Assembly (NCBI RefSeq): GCF_023035875.1
Contig: NZ_CP075379.1
Location: 434,001-498,000, forward strand
Direction: 5' to 3'
DNA from: Borrelia puertoricensis
GTDB lineage: Bacteria > Spirochaetota > Spirochaetia > Borreliales > Borreliaceae
DNA length: 64,000 nucleotides
In this document: piece after piece, positions 1 to 16,621 of the stretch
Layout of the letters: every line of letters begins with the position of its first letter
Position numbering within the stretch: position 1 is the stretch's first letter
The notes under the pieces: model-generated
The model's database searches: none
What the model was told of the DNA's origin: nothing
Seen by the model: only the letters and a program-made list of their open reading frames with translations
Position numbers and translations under genes: made by a program

Positions 1-3000
1 TTGTAAACCAAAATCGTCGACATTTATAAAAACAAAATCATAATAAGGATACCTATAAAACGCCTTATAAGCATGCTCATAAGAATAAAAATAATGTATA
101 TTATCCTTATAATCAAATATCTTACTTATGTCTCTTAATACCTCAACAGTTTTTTTACTTAAAAATAAGCTTAAAATCTTTTTATTAGTCACTAATTCCA
201 ATTTATTTACTTCTTTATCTTTAATCTTATGACCTAAAACAAAAGGTAACATAAATGAAAAAGTTGTTCCCTTGCCTACCTCACTCTCAACTGCAATACC
301 AGGACCGCCCATTAAACTAACAAGCCTCCTAGATATTGCAAGTCCAAGACCACTTCCTTCATACTTCTTTGAATCAGAATCATTGCCTTGTCTAAATAAT
401 CCAAATATTACCGGTATATTACTTTCCTTAATTCCTTTACCAGTATCAATTACTTTAAACTCAATAGTAATTATTTTATTACCATCATTATCTTCTGTAC
501 TGCAAATTATTTCATAGTTTAAAACTATGATCCCATCTGTAGTAAATTTAAAAGAATTTCCTATTAAATTAATCAGTACCCTCTTAAGTCTAGCTCTATC
601 CCCTATTAAGTAATTTTCCAAATCTGATTTTGAATAAAAAATCAAATCAATATTTTGTTTTGCACTTTGCGACTGAAAACCTTTCAAAACACATTCAATT
701 TCATGTTCCAAATCTATTTCATTACTTTCAATATAGATCTCATTCATATCTATTTTAGAGATATACAATATTTCATCAATTAAAGAGAGTAATAAGATAG
801 ATGAATAATTTATCATTTGCACATACTCTTTTTGCACACCCAAAAGATCAGTATTCTCCAAAAGCTCAGTAGCTGCTATTATGCCATTAATAGGGGTACG
901 AATATCATGGCTCATACTTGCTAAAAAAATAGTTTTGGCAGCAATAGCATTCTCAATAACCTTTTTCTCACTGATTGCAGAAGAATACATTTTTTTCCTA
1001 AATCCTATCTCCTTCCACAAATTAAATAGGCAAAACATAAAAATAGTAAAAACAAACATACCAATGGTTAATACTGCTATACCAGATTTTTTTAGTCTTA
1101 AATCCTTAAAACTTTCATGAACATTGAATACCCAATCATCAAAATATAATTTATTATTAACATTTGTACGAAATGAAATTTTTTGTATAATTCTTCTTAA
1201 AATATAATCTTGGTTATGAACTGCAATATTTAAATCAAATGTTAGATTCGGAATAGTAAAAATTTTCTTAATATCCCTAATATTTAAGTCTTCAAAATTA
1301 ATAGTTGCAGTATATTCATCACTAACAATCCCACTAACCTTGCCCCTATAGAGAAGATCCAAAGCATCTGTAAAGCTATCCACTTGCATCAGTTGTGTTC
1401 CTATTTTGGTTTCCAATTTTTTTGTATACAAAAACTTAAGCACCGCAATATTACCAAACGACCTAGAAGTAAATAGTCTCGTTTTATTTGAAAAAAGATG
1501 CAGTCGAATTCTTGATACTGCTTTGATGTTAAAAATATAATCTGAATTCGTATCATCTAAATTAGCAGACAATATATCTATTCTCCCTAATTTCATTAAT
1601 TCTTCAATATCTCTCTCATGCACACTTATAATATTGAAATCCAAGTTTGTCAATCTTTTTATCTTCTTAATTAACCACTCATTTACTCCTTTATAACGAC
1701 CAGAATCAAAATAATCAATAGGATACCAATCTTTAACAGCAAGGGTTAACCTCTTATTGTTTTGTAACCAGATTTTTTCCTCAATATTAAAGTTACTGCT
1801 ATTTATATGCCCATAAAAATTATTTTTATAATCTTCAATCTCATCTTGACCAAGCCAATTTTTACCTATTTGCAACAAAGTGTCGAATAAAATGTTTTCT
1901 GTCAACGCATTAAGCATATATGCAAACAACTGTAATCTCTTATTATTAGCAGCTAATACCAAAAATTTACATTTACTTAGACTTGAATCCTGAAATTTCA
2001 ATATATTATTGTATCCATGCAATTTTAATAAATAGCTTACGGTAATTGAATTTTCTACAAATCCATATGAACGATTGACTATATCTAAAAAATTACTTAC
2101 TATATCTGTGTTTTTATCTAATTGAATATTATTTAAACTTAAATCAATAATTTGTGAATTTATGACTTTATTACTATTTTTAGCATTTGTAAAATACAAA
2201 TTAAAATTAAGTGAACATATCGGAGCAATTGCTTTATACTTCTTAGAAGTTAAAATATTATCATCTTCAATAATTCCACCCCAAACAGACACATCCTTAT
2301 CATCCAGGCTTACTTTAATGCTCTCCTTTGGGAATCCTACAAATTTAACTGAAAAACCATATTCTCTAGCAAGAGTATTCCACAAATCAACTAAAATGCC
2401 TGCAAATTGACCTTTAGAATTAATAAAACTCAAAGGAGGATAATCATTATATATTCCAACATCCAGATTAAATAAAAAATCGAATTCTTTAAAAGAAGCA
2501 TATTCCTCTCTAGAGAAAGATTGCATATAACTTAAAAGATCAACATTTAAGCCTTTTAGCTGATTAATAGCATTTTTGCTAATAGCAACTCTTATACCAA
2601 AACTATAAAAATACTCAGAATTAAAAACTTTCATAAAAGATGGATAAAAAGAACTATACCATACACAAGATAATGACTTATAACTCCCATATACTAAATC
2701 AATCTTATTATCTCTTAATGCCAAGAGTAATTTTTCAGTATCTGGAAATAAAAAAACATTATCACTATGACCATGAAATCTTAAAATATCTTCATATATA
2801 GTATTCTTTACAACACCTACACGTAACTTGTTTGAAAAAAATAAATTGGAAAGTTTTTGCTCTTTTTCTGAATCATAAATCAATGCGGTTATACATTTGC
2901 CAATCTCATTTTTAAAATAAAGGTATTCATTTAAGTCTGAATTATAAGTTAATCCCAAATAAACTACATCATCTTCAATTTTATCTTTATCAAGATAATC

Positions 3001-3204
3001 AACAGCTTCTATACTAATGTCATAATCATTATCTTGTGCCCACTTGTCTAGAAGATAAAAAATCATACCAACCATCTTATTTTCTTGATTTTTATAATAA
3101 AGCGGATAATATTGATCTACAAGTTTAAATTTCAAGGTTTCTTTAGCGGGTAAACTAACATGAGAAATAAAAAATAAAAACAAAAATAAACTCAAACCAC
3201 GCAT
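1..3204 (-). CDS. hk1: Hybrid sensor histidine kinase Hk1, C-terminal part beyond window
   Basis: Reading leftward from ATG at 3204 gives 1068 codons without a stop up to the window edge, so the 3' end is missing. A hydrophobic signal-like N-terminus is followed by about 680 residues resembling tandem periplasmic solute-binding sensor domains. A membrane segment lies near residues 706-728. The H-box MSHDIRTPIN has its phospho-acceptor His at residue 766. An N-box (NLIGNSFKF, about 880), the DTGKGI box and the GSGLGLAISRRLV box of a HATPase domain follow. The last visible part, after about residue 990, looks like a degenerate receiver domain. The architecture matches Borrelia Hk1 (BB0420 of B31), which is known to feed phosphate to the diguanylate cyclase Rrp1. 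Its kinase output should therefore act on c-di-GMP. Rrp1 itself is not in the window. Confidence 0.9.
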   Translation of the reverse strand, partial: MRGLSLFLFLFFISHVSLPAKETLKFKLVDQYYPLYYKNQENKMVGMIFYLLDKWAQDNDYDISIEAVDYLDKDKIEDDVVYLGLTYNSDLNEYLYFKNEIGKCITALIYDSEKEQKLSNLFFSNKLRVGVVKNTIYEDILRFHGHSDNVFLFPDTEKLLLALRDNKIDLVYGSYKSLSCVWYSSFYPSFMKVFNSEYFYSFGIRVAISKNAINQLKGLNVDLLSYMQSFSREEYASFKEFDFLFNLDVGIYNDYPPLSFINSKGQFAGILVDLWNTLAREYGFSVKFVGFPKESIKVSLDDKDVSVWGGIIEDDNILTSKKYKAIAPICSLNFNLYFTNAKNSNKVINSQIIDLSLNNIQLDKNTDIVSNFLDIVNRSYGFVENSITVSYLLKLHGYNNILKFQDSSLSKCKFLVLAANNKRLQLFAYMLNALTENILFDTLLQIGKNWLGQDEIEDYKNNFYGHINSSNFNIEEKIWLQNNKRLTLAVKDWYPIDYFDSGRYKGVNEWLIKKIKRLTNLDFNIISVHERDIEELMKLGRIDILSANLDDTNSDYIFNIKAVSRIRLHLFSNKTRLFTSRSFGNIAVLKFLYTKKLETKIGTQLMQVDSFTDALDLLYRGKVSGIVSDEYTATINFEDLNIRDIKKIFTIPNLTFDLNIAVHNQDYILRRIIQKISFRTNVNNKLYFDDWVFNVHESFKDLRLKKSGIAVLTIGMFVFTIFMFCLFNLWKEIGFRKKMYSSAISEKKVIENAIAAKTIFLASMSHDIRTPINGIIAATELLENTDLLGVQKEYVQMINYSSILLLSLIDEILYISKIDMNEIYIESNEIDLEHEIECVLKGFQSQSAKQNIDLIFYSKSDLENYLIGDRARLKRVLINLIGNSFKFTTDGIIVLNYEIICSTEDNDGNKIITIEFKVIDTGKGIKESNIPVIFGLFRQGNDSDSKKYEGSGLGLAISRRLVSLMGGPGIAVESEVGKGTTFSFMLPFVLGHKIKDKEVNKLELVTNKKILSLFLSKKTVEVLRDISKIFDYKDNIHYFYSYEHAYKAFYRYPYYDFVFINVDDFGLQ

Positions 3205-3259
3205 AATTTACAATATATGTCTAATACATATTAGATATATCAAAATGCAAACAAAAAAA

Positions 3260-3371
3260 CCCTGGCAATAACCTACTCTCCCGCGAACTCGCAGTACCAT
3301 CAGCGAATAAGAGCTTAACTTCTGTGTTCGGAATGATAACAGGTGTTTCCTCTTTTCTTTAATCACCAGGG
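3260..3371 (-). rRNA. rrf: 5S ribosomal RNA
   Basis: About 112 nt. The ends are complementary (CCCTGG at 3260-3265 with CCAGGG at 3366-3371, helix I) and the interior has the 5S-like block with GCGAACTCGCAGTACCATC on the + strand. It lies about 20 nt beyond the 23S 3' end on the same strand, so the two are co-transcribed. On the transcribed strand helix I is followed at once by a run of seven T, which could serve as a terminator. Confidence 0.95.
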
Positions 3372-3391
3372 TATATAAGGAAGACAAAAAT

Positions 3392-6329
<2,938 letters not shown>

Positions 6330-6630
6330 TTTCATCTTCCATCTCTAACTTGCCAATCGTTTATACAACATAAAATAATATATACTTTTCACTTTACTAT
6401 GTCAATACCATTATTACACTTTTGATTAAATAATTTTTTCAATAATTAAAGTACTCAAAAAAAATACCAGATTAATTGTTGACAAAAAAAATAATCATAC
6501 AATCTGTACACAAAATGACCATGAAAAACACATAATTCATGAAATAAGTAAATAAAATAGTTATCTCAGACAAAGTAAAGCAAATATTGAAAACCCAAAT
6601 GGTTTAGATAAAATATAAGAAAAAGATTAC
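6330..6630. other. Non-coding gap upstream of 23S rRNA
   Basis: This 301 bp AT-rich gap lies between the HAD gene end and the 23S gene. Apart from the 23S promoter at 6377-6405 I see no reading frame or strong hairpin. A TTGACA at 6479-6484 on the + strand is followed by TACAAT after only 13 nt, too close for a promoter. Confidence 0.6.
6377..6405 (-). promoter_or_regulatory. Sigma-70 type promoter of the 23S-5S unit
   Basis: On the minus strand TTGACA (6400-6405) and TATATT (6377-6382) are separated by exactly 17 nt. The -10 box lies about 50 nt before the 23S 5' end. It lets the 23S-5S unit be transcribed independently of the 16S gene, which lies 6 kb upstream with opposite-strand genes between. 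Confidence 0.8.
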
Positions 6631-7470
6631 TTAAAATTGAATGTCAAGATTAAAAAACTCAATTAAAAATTTTGCAACTCCATCTTCATCATTACTGAAT
6701 TTTGTAACCTCGTTGTTTAATAAATGATTCTTAATAAACTTGTTTGCATTTTTCATGAGAATACCTTTTCCAGCATTTTTTAACATCTCATAATCATTGC
6801 CATTATCTCCAAATGCTAAAATATTATCAATAGAAATACACTCAAATAAAGCAATACTTTTAATAGCATTATATTTACTAGCATCAATATTTGTAATTTC
6901 CAAAAGATCATTAGCAGAATAAAATATATTTATGTCTTTAAAATTTTTATCTCTGATTTTATTTGCAAACTCTTCAAGCTTAGAAAAATTATGAGAATAA
7001 TAAACTATTTTGGAACAAGAATCTATCTCAAGTTCAGATAAATCAGTAATAATAGGTTGTATGCCTAAATTTTCAATAAAATAATTCATAATTGGACTTC
7101 TAATCTCTCTATCAGAATACCAATCATTAAGAGTATAAAGATTAACATCAATATCCCCTCGCTCTACTTTAAGAAGTTTTCTTACTACATCATAATTAAT
7201 CTTGTATCTCAAAATCAGATTATTTTTTAAAAACACCTCAGCACCATTAGCCGTTATAATATAACTCTCATCAATCTGCACATCTTTAAGTTGCATTAAA
7301 ATGTCCTTAACTTCATATAATCTTCTACCAGTAGCAATAATTATATGAAAATCATTCTTTAATCTTAAAAGAACTTTAAGAGTCAATGGCGCAATTTCAT
7401 GATTGTTATTAAGCAATGTTCCATCAAGATCAAAAACCAACATCTTATACTTTTCATAATTGGCATTCAT
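6631..7470 (-). CDS. Cof-type HAD-superfamily phosphatase
   Basis: A 279-residue HAD hydrolase of the Cof/YidA (IIB cap) kind. Motif I is FDLDGTLL with the nucleophile Asp14 and the acid Asp16. Motif IV is GDNGND at 221-226. The middle 80-200 region has the cap-domain composition. Such enzymes dephosphorylate sugar phosphates, nucleotides or flavin precursors, and the substrate cannot be read from the sequence. It is transcribed toward the 23S gene and away from hpt. The length is normal for the family. It corresponds by position to BB0421 in B31. Confidence 0.9.
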   Translation of the reverse strand: MNANYEKYKMLVFDLDGTLLNNNHEIAPLTLKVLLRLKNDFHIIIATGRRLYEVKDILMQLKDVQIDESYIITANGAEVFLKNNLILRYKINYDVVRKLLKVERGDIDVNLYTLNDWYSDREIRSPIMNYFIENLGIQPIITDLSELEIDSCSKIVYYSHNFSKLEEFANKIRDKNFKDINIFYSANDLLEITNIDASKYNAIKSIALFECISIDNILAFGDNGNDYEMLKNAGKGILMKNANKFIKNHLLNNEVTKFSNDEDGVAKFLIEFFNLDIQF

Positions 7471-7531
7471 TATAACATCCTCTTTTTAAATAAATGATAT
7501 CACATTAAATTCATGACTTATAATCTCTAAC

Positions 7532-7560
7532 TTGAATTAAATTAATAAAAAAAATATAAT
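7532..7560 (+). promoter_or_regulatory. Promoter of hpt-purA-purB
   Basis: TTGAAT (7532-7537) and TATAAT (7555-7560) with a 17 nt spacer, 43 nt before the hpt start codon. It reads away from the HAD gene and should drive the purine-salvage operon. Confidence 0.7.
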
Positions 7561-7603
7561 AGTTAATGTCAAAAGTTGAAGAGAGAGTTAAATGTAAAGC
7601 TGA

Positions 7604-8128
7604 ATGAGTGATAAAATTTCAACTTTATTCACAGAAGAAAAAATAAAAAGCAAAATTAAAGAGCTAGCGAAAAAGATTAGAAACTATTATGAGGATAAAA
7701 ACAACGTGGTTTTTATATCACTTCTTAAAGGCTCTTTTATATTTTTTGCAGATATTACAAGAGAAATTGGATTAAACGTAAAAATAGATTTCCTGCAAGC
7801 TTCAAGTTATAAAAATAAAACTTTTTCTTCATTAAATGTAATAATTAAAAAAGATATCGACATTAATATACAAAATAGTTACGTAATCATCTTTGATGAT
7901 ATCATAGATACTGGGCTTACATACGAAAAAATCGTTGCTCACTTAAAAACCAAAAATCCTAAAGAGATTAAAATTTGTACTCTTTTTAACAAACCATCCA
8001 GAAGATTAATAAAATTAAAGATAGACTATGCGGGATTTGAGATTGAAAATGATTTCATAGTTGGATATGGCATTGACTTTAATGAACAACACAGAACTTT
8101 AAAGAATATAGCAAAAATAAGTAAATAG
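7604..8128 (+). CDS. hpt: Hypoxanthine-guanine phosphoribosyltransferase
   Basis: A 174-residue purine phosphoribosyltransferase that converts hypoxanthine or guanine plus PRPP to IMP or GMP in the cytoplasm. The PRPP-binding loop FDDIIDTGLTY is at about 97-107, with the acidic pair Asp98-Asp99. LKGS near 41-44 and the C-terminal VGYGIDFNEQHR motif that lines the purine pocket are present. It is the first gene of an operon with purA (9 nt gap) and purB. The product IMP is the substrate of PurA, so the three genes form a hypoxanthine-to-AMP route. The ribosome-binding site is weak: a purine-rich GAGAGAG lies about 17 nt upstream, so the start is likely but not certain. Confidence 0.93.
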   Translation: MSDKISTLFTEEKIKSKIKELAKKIRNYYEDKNNVVFISLLKGSFIFFADITREIGLNVKIDFLQASSYKNKTFSSLNVIIKKDIDINIQNSYVIIFDDIIDTGLTYEKIVAHLKTKNPKEIKICTLFNKPSRRLIKLKIDYAGFEIENDFIVGYGIDFNEQHRTLKNIAKISK

Positions 8129-8137
8129 GAGATATAA

Positions 8138-10805
<2,668 letters not shown>

Positions 10806-10809
<4 letters not shown>

Positions 10810-11360
10810 CATTTAGAAACATATTTATTGCCCCTTATGTAAAATCGCCAAAGTTTATTCGCATACTCCTCACCTGCATAATCAACATTTATTCTCTTTG
10901 AGCATGACACTTCAAAATTAAAAGATAAACCTCTTTTTAAAAAAAGTTCACAATTATTAATAAGATCAATTTTATTAAATTTTAAATCTATATTTAAAAA
11001 CTTAGCAAGCTTGCCAGGTCCATTAGTAAATATTCCATCAACTTTTGGTGAAATAGGCTCAATACCTCTTATCAAAACAGCATGGGGATTATATTCATTA
11101 GATACCACAACGTTTAACATGTAATACATGCCATAAATCATATAAATATAAGAATATCCCCCAATATTATACATAGCACTGGTACGACTTGTCCTTCTTC
11201 CCCCATAAGCATGACAAGCTTTGTCTATTACACCCATATAAGCTTCCGTCTCAACAATTCTTGAAATAATTTCCCTGTCACCTATTTTCCTAACAATCAA
11301 GTGTCCAAGCAAAGATTTGGCCACACTAACAGCATCTTGCATAAAAAATTCTCTATTCAT
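10806..11360 (-). CDS. mag: DNA-3-methyladenine glycosylase (AAG/MPG family)
   Basis: A 184-residue base-excision glycosylase that removes alkylated purines. The family hallmark RIVETEAYMG lies at about 34-43, followed by DKACHAYGGRRTSRT and the MYNIGGYSYIYMIYGM core, and the FTNGPGKLAKFL block later. The active-site acid is in the VETEAY motif. It is slightly shorter than many members but complete. It converges with purB and diverges from tRNA-Ile. Confidence 0.95.
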
Positions 11361-11473
11361 CAGTACAATTTTAAACTAAAACAAAAATCAAATTCAAAAC
11401 TTATTATAATTGAAAAAAACGTTAAATAAAAATTGCAAATAACAAACAAGTATCATGAAAAAAAAACTATATA

Positions 11474-11502
11474 TTGACAAACACAATAAAGTTAAATAGA
11501 AT
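11474..11502 (+). promoter_or_regulatory. Promoter of tRNA-Ile
   Basis: Perfect TTGACA (11474-11479) and TAGAAT (11497-11502) with a 17 nt spacer, 22 nt before the tRNA. The tRNA is therefore transcribed on its own, opposite in direction to both rRNA units. Confidence 0.75.
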
Positions 11503-11524
11503 CTTAAAGGGTAAGAATATCTAA

Positions 11525-11598
11525 GGGATCATAGCTCAGGTGGTTAGAGCGCAGGTCTGATAAACCTGAGGTCGGAGGTTCAACTCCTCCTGGTCCCA
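11525..11598 (+). tRNA. tRNA-Ile (GAT)
   Basis: A 74-nt cloverleaf. The acceptor GGGATCA pairs with TGGTCCC. The anticodon loop CTGATAA gives anticodon GAT, and the T loop is TTCAACT. No CCA is encoded. It lies on the opposite strand from the 16S and tRNA-Ala genes. Confidence 0.96.
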
Positions 11599-12123
11599 AT
11601 TGAATAAACTCAACTCCTACTAAACATTTAGTAATCTCAACAAAATAATTCAAAGATGCATTTTTGAGCTTCAATCAAGCTTGCCGTATGCAATAAAAAT
11701 TTGTTAAGTCTATTTAAATTTATCAACAAAATCATCAAGACAACAAGTAATATAAAACCATGTGCTAAAATAGCAAACCATATATTATATTTACTCACTC
11801 AAAACAAACAAAAACATCAAATATCTTAAAATTTGCATGAAGTAAAAATTATTTCCTACAAGCTAAAAAATTTTAAAACAACTTAAATAAAATAATTTAA
11901 TTCAAACAAAAAAATAAATAAGTAATACCCTTACTTCTTATATTGCTTATCTTATAAATGAGAATTTACTCTAAATAAATCATTAAACATAAAAAACATT
12001 TTATCTGAAAATCAAAATTTTAATAGGATTTTTTTTAATTCTTAAAGCTAGCTTTCAATTGATACAACACAAGTTAATCTTTAAAACCATAACCTCCATT
12101 CATTCACTTTTACAATAAACAAA
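11599..12123. other. Non-coding spacer between convergent tRNA-Ile and tRNA-Ala
   Basis: This 525 bp AT-rich stretch has no plausible reading frame. The only structure I see is AACCTCCATT at 12091-12100, an inverted copy of the 3' end of tRNA-Ala (see the separate repeat entry). Confidence 0.6.
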
Positions 12124-12131
12124 TGGAGGTT
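12091..12131. repeat. Inverted repeat involving the tRNA-Ala 3' end
   Basis: AACCTCCATT (12091-12100) and AATGGAGGTT (12122-12131) form a perfect 10 bp stem with a 21 nt loop. The right arm is the 3' acceptor strand of tRNA-Ala plus two flanking bases. No T-run follows, so it is a weak terminator candidate; a role in 3' processing is possible. Confidence 0.6.
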
Positions 12132-12198
12132 AAGGGATTCGAACCCTTGACCCCCGGCTTGCAAAGCCGATGCTCTAAACCAACTGAGCTAAACCCCC
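12124..12198 (-). tRNA. tRNA-Ala (TGC)
   Basis: A 75-nt cloverleaf on the minus strand. The acceptor GGGGGTT pairs with AACCTCC. The anticodon loop TTTGCAA has anticodon TGC, and the T loop is TTCGAAT. It lies 70 nt downstream of the 16S 3' end on the same strand, so it is very probably co-transcribed with 16S. No CCA is encoded. Confidence 0.96.
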
Positions 12199-12268
12199 AA
12201 AAAAAGTCTCTGAAAAGACAAAGGAAGAGTTAAAATAATAATTTGCCGTATAATAATTTCTTTCTCTT

Positions 12269-13806
<1,538 letters not shown>

Positions 13807-13916
13807 TTTTTATTTCTTTACTTTAAAATTAACAGGTTATTTATTTTATTTGGCTCTTAAACCTTACTTAACTCTTCCCTTCTCTTTTCTTCCAATTCTT
13901 AATATCAACTCTTACT

Positions 13917-13945
13917 ACTTTATAACATACGTTACACTTTGTCAA
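13917..13945 (-). promoter_or_regulatory. Promoter of 16S rRNA - tRNA-Ala
   Basis: On the minus strand TTGACA (13940-13945) is followed by overlapping -10 candidates TATAAA (13919-13924, 15 nt spacer) and TAAAGT (13917-13922, 17 nt spacer). It lies about 110 nt before the 16S 5' end, leaving a leader RNA. The radA gene ends just upstream. Confidence 0.7.
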
Positions 13946-13968
13946 TACTTAACATTCATTTTTTTATA

Positions 13969-15357
13969 CTATCTATTTTTCAACCGACTCTCTTCATGAA
14001 CTTCTCTTTTGCTATCTCGCACTAACCGCCTAACAACACCTAAAACACTCTCTATACCATCATATCCATTATAATAATTCTCTCTTAAATTTGCTCCCAA
14101 AACATGCTGAAATCCAGCTTTCTTAGCTGCAATAACCTTACTCTCAATATTAGAGGATGCCTTAATTTTTCCTGAAAGAGAAATTTCACCTGTAAAGATT
14201 AAATCTTGATTTATAATAACATTGGTTTTGGCAGAAAATAATGCAACCAAAACAGCAAGTTCAATTTCTATATCATCCATCCTAAGGCCCCCAGAAACAT
14301 TCACATATACATCATCATTATTAAAACTGAGATTCAAATATTTATTAAGAACAGCTAAAATTCTTGATATTTTCTTAGAATCTATTTTTTCAGAAAAAAT
14401 TCTAGGAATATTCATACCTGTTCTTGTGATTAAAGCCTGTATTTCAACAAATAAAACTCGACTCCCCTCATTAATGATTCCAATAGCAATCCCTGAAGAT
14501 ATTTCTTCCTTTTTCTCCAAAAAAATAGAAGAGGGATCCTTAATCTCAACAAGCCCCAAACACGTCATTTCAAAAATACCTACTTCATTAATAGCACCAA
14601 ACCTATTTTTAGTAGCTCTAAGCATACGTAACGATTTTTCTGCCTCTTCAAAATAAAAAACAGAATCTACCATATGCTCTATTACTTTTGGTCCTGCTAA
14701 AATACCATCTTTCGTAATATGTCCCACTAAACATAAAGTTATATTCTTCCCTCTTGCCCACTCTATAAGCTTATAAACACAATGCTTTAATTGAGCAACA
14801 CCTCCAAGCCCACCTTGAACTTCTTTTGAATGCAAAGTTTGAATAGAATCGACAACAATAAAGTCAAGTTCAATATTTACAAGCATTTTGATTAAAGAAT
14901 CAACATTTATCTCATTAGTTATCAATATATCAGAAGAAATTTTAAGTCTATTTGCTCTTAATTTAATTTGCGGAATTGATTCTTCACCTGCAAGATAAAG
15001 CACATTTTTGTCAGCAAGTGAAAGAATACTAGAAATTTGAAGTAAAAAAGTTGACTTCCCAATGCCAGGCTCGCCTGATATCAAAATTGCACTACCAATT
15101 ACAATGCCATCACCAAGAACTCTATCAAATTCTTCAATACCTGTTAAATGTCTAACATTATCAACATGTTTAAAATCTCTTAAAGAAAAGATTTCATTTT
15201 TTGACTTACTTAAATCTCCCTCACAACCAGATTTAAATTCAGAATAATGTACTAAACTTTCCCAACTAAAGCATTCAGGACATTTCCCAAGCCACTTTAA
15301 AGATTTATACCCACAATTTAAACATTTGTAAATTTCCTTATCCCTATTTTTTATCAT
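13969..15357 (-). CDS. radA: DNA repair protein RadA/Sms
   Basis: A 462-residue RecA-like ATPase that promotes branch migration in recombination repair. An N-terminal four-Cys zinc finger (Cys12, Cys15, Cys26, Cys29, around WLGKCPEC) precedes the Walker A GEPGIGKST at 95-103. A Walker B VVDSIQTLHS and the RadA-specific TKNRFG motif near 250 follow. The C-terminal Lon-protease-like domain includes VNVSGGLRMDD and GEISLSGKIK. The length is normal. It ends just before the 16S promoter on the same strand. Confidence 0.96.
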   Translation of the reverse strand: MIKNRDKEIYKCLNCGYKSLKWLGKCPECFSWESLVHYSEFKSGCEGDLSKSKNEIFSLRDFKHVDNVRHLTGIEEFDRVLGDGIVIGSAILISGEPGIGKSTFLLQISSILSLADKNVLYLAGEESIPQIKLRANRLKISSDILITNEINVDSLIKMLVNIELDFIVVDSIQTLHSKEVQGGLGGVAQLKHCVYKLIEWARGKNITLCLVGHITKDGILAGPKVIEHMVDSVFYFEEAEKSLRMLRATKNRFGAINEVGIFEMTCLGLVEIKDPSSIFLEKKEEISSGIAIGIINEGSRVLFVEIQALITRTGMNIPRIFSEKIDSKKISRILAVLNKYLNLSFNNDDVYVNVSGGLRMDDIEIELAVLVALFSAKTNVIINQDLIFTGEISLSGKIKASSNIESKVIAAKKAGFQHVLGANLRENYYNGYDGIESVLGVVRRLVRDSKREVHEESRLKNR

Positions 15358-15381
15358 AAAATGTAAATGGGTAGACCTCTC

Positions 15382-15736
15382 TTAATTTGGACAAGTGATA
15401 AATCCATCTTTAAAACTTATGTCCCATCTTGAATTTTCAATATTAAAAAATCTTTAAAACCTTTATCATTGTTCTTAAACTCACTGTAAAAATTGTTAAA
15501 CCAATTCCTTAAAAGTCAAAATACTCTCACTAAATTTATCACAATTTGCAAAATACATAATATCAGAATACATTAATTATACACAAAATTATACAAATCA
15601 GATTTTTATCCATCCTTAAATCTATATTTGAAAAACTTTTTGAACAATCATAACCTCTCTCATCAAGTAATTCAGATTCATCATAACTTATAAACAATCA
15701 ATAATACCCTTTAATACATTTTTTCTCATCTTGTAA
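15382..15736 (-). pseudogene. Decayed protein-coding gene of unknown family
   Basis: No open gene survives in the gap between rsmI and radA, yet protein-like stretches can be read on the minus strand in shifting frames. One run contains LFISYDESELLDERGYDC after an in-frame TGA. The next are YSDIMYFANCDKFSESIL, FNNFYSEFKNNDKGFKDF and FNIENSRWDISFKDGFITC. The amino-acid make-up is gene-like, not random. The interruptions include at least two in-frame stops and two or more frame changes. I do not recognise the family; the B31 gene(s) at this position (around BB0423-BB0426) are the obvious comparison. Confidence 0.55.
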
Positions 15737-15743
15737 AAAATTT

Positions 15744-16418
15744 TTAACTTTTAGACTTCCTGCTAACCAAAACCGTAAATTCTCCCTTACTTTTGTTATT
15801 TTCTTCAAAATATTTCTTAAGCTCTAAAGGTTTACCAATTTTATATTCCTCATATAATTTTGTCATCTCACGACCAACAAGAACATTAGCATCTAAATTT
15901 ACTAAAGAAATTTCAAATAATAACTTCAAAATTCTATGACTGGATTCAAGAAGAACAAATGCATCACCCCTATGATAAAGTTCCTCAATCCTTTTGATCC
16001 TTTTAATTCCTTTGTTTGGCAAAAATCCTTCAAACACTACAACTTTATCTTTAAAAGGATTTACACTAATAACTGCATTCAAAGAACTAACACCTGGAAT
16101 AGGAAAAACTTTATGCCCATTTTTAAATGCCGCATCAACAAGCAAACCACCAGGATCACTAAGACAAGGAGTGCCCGCATCACTAACGAAAGCCACACTT
16201 TTTCCATTAGACAAGTATTCCAATAACAAACCAATTCTCTTATGCTCTATGACAGCATTACAAGAAATTAATTTTTTAACTATACCATAATGAGATAAAA
16301 GTCTCTTAGCAACTCTCGTATCCTCAGCAAATACAACATCAACTAATCTTAAAATATCAATTGCACGATATGTAATATCACCTAAATTACCTATAGGTGT
16401 TCCCACAATGTATAACAC
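15744..16418 (-). CDS. rsmI: 16S rRNA (cytidine-2'-O)-methyltransferase
   Basis: A 224-residue SAM-dependent methyltransferase of the tetrapyrrole-methylase fold that modifies C1402 of 16S rRNA. The N-terminus LYIVGTPIGNLGDITYRA is the RsmI signature. AEDTR, SDAGTPCLSDPG and the VVFEGFLP block follow. It is shorter than E. coli RsmI because the C-terminal extension is absent, as in other spirochetes. It is the upstream neighbour of the decayed gene and radA on the same strand. Confidence 0.94.
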   Translation of the reverse strand: MLYIVGTPIGNLGDITYRAIDILRLVDVVFAEDTRVAKRLLSHYGIVKKLISCNAVIEHKRIGLLLEYLSNGKSVAFVSDAGTPCLSDPGGLLVDAAFKNGHKVFPIPGVSSLNAVISVNPFKDKVVVFEGFLPNKGIKRIKRIEELYHRGDAFVLLESSHRILKLLFEISLVNLDANVLVGREMTKLYEEYKIGKPLELKKYFEENNKSKGEFTVLVSRKSKS

Positions 16419-16621
16419 ATAATCTCCTTAAAATTTAAAATACAGCTTACTTAATATGCATTAAACTTATTACTGCATAAATTAATTATTCTCAAAGTAA
16501 CCTATACTTTTACAAAAGTACTTGGTTTTTATATATCCATATAAAAAAATTTTTATTTTTATGCTATATTTATATTATTATTTAATTTTAACAACTGAAA
16601 ACTAAAAGGCGGTAAAGTTTT

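Noticed and set aside
6479..6503. TTGACA followed by TACAAT on the + strand
   Set aside because: The spacer is only 13 nt, too short for a sigma-70 promoter, and no gene follows in that direction.
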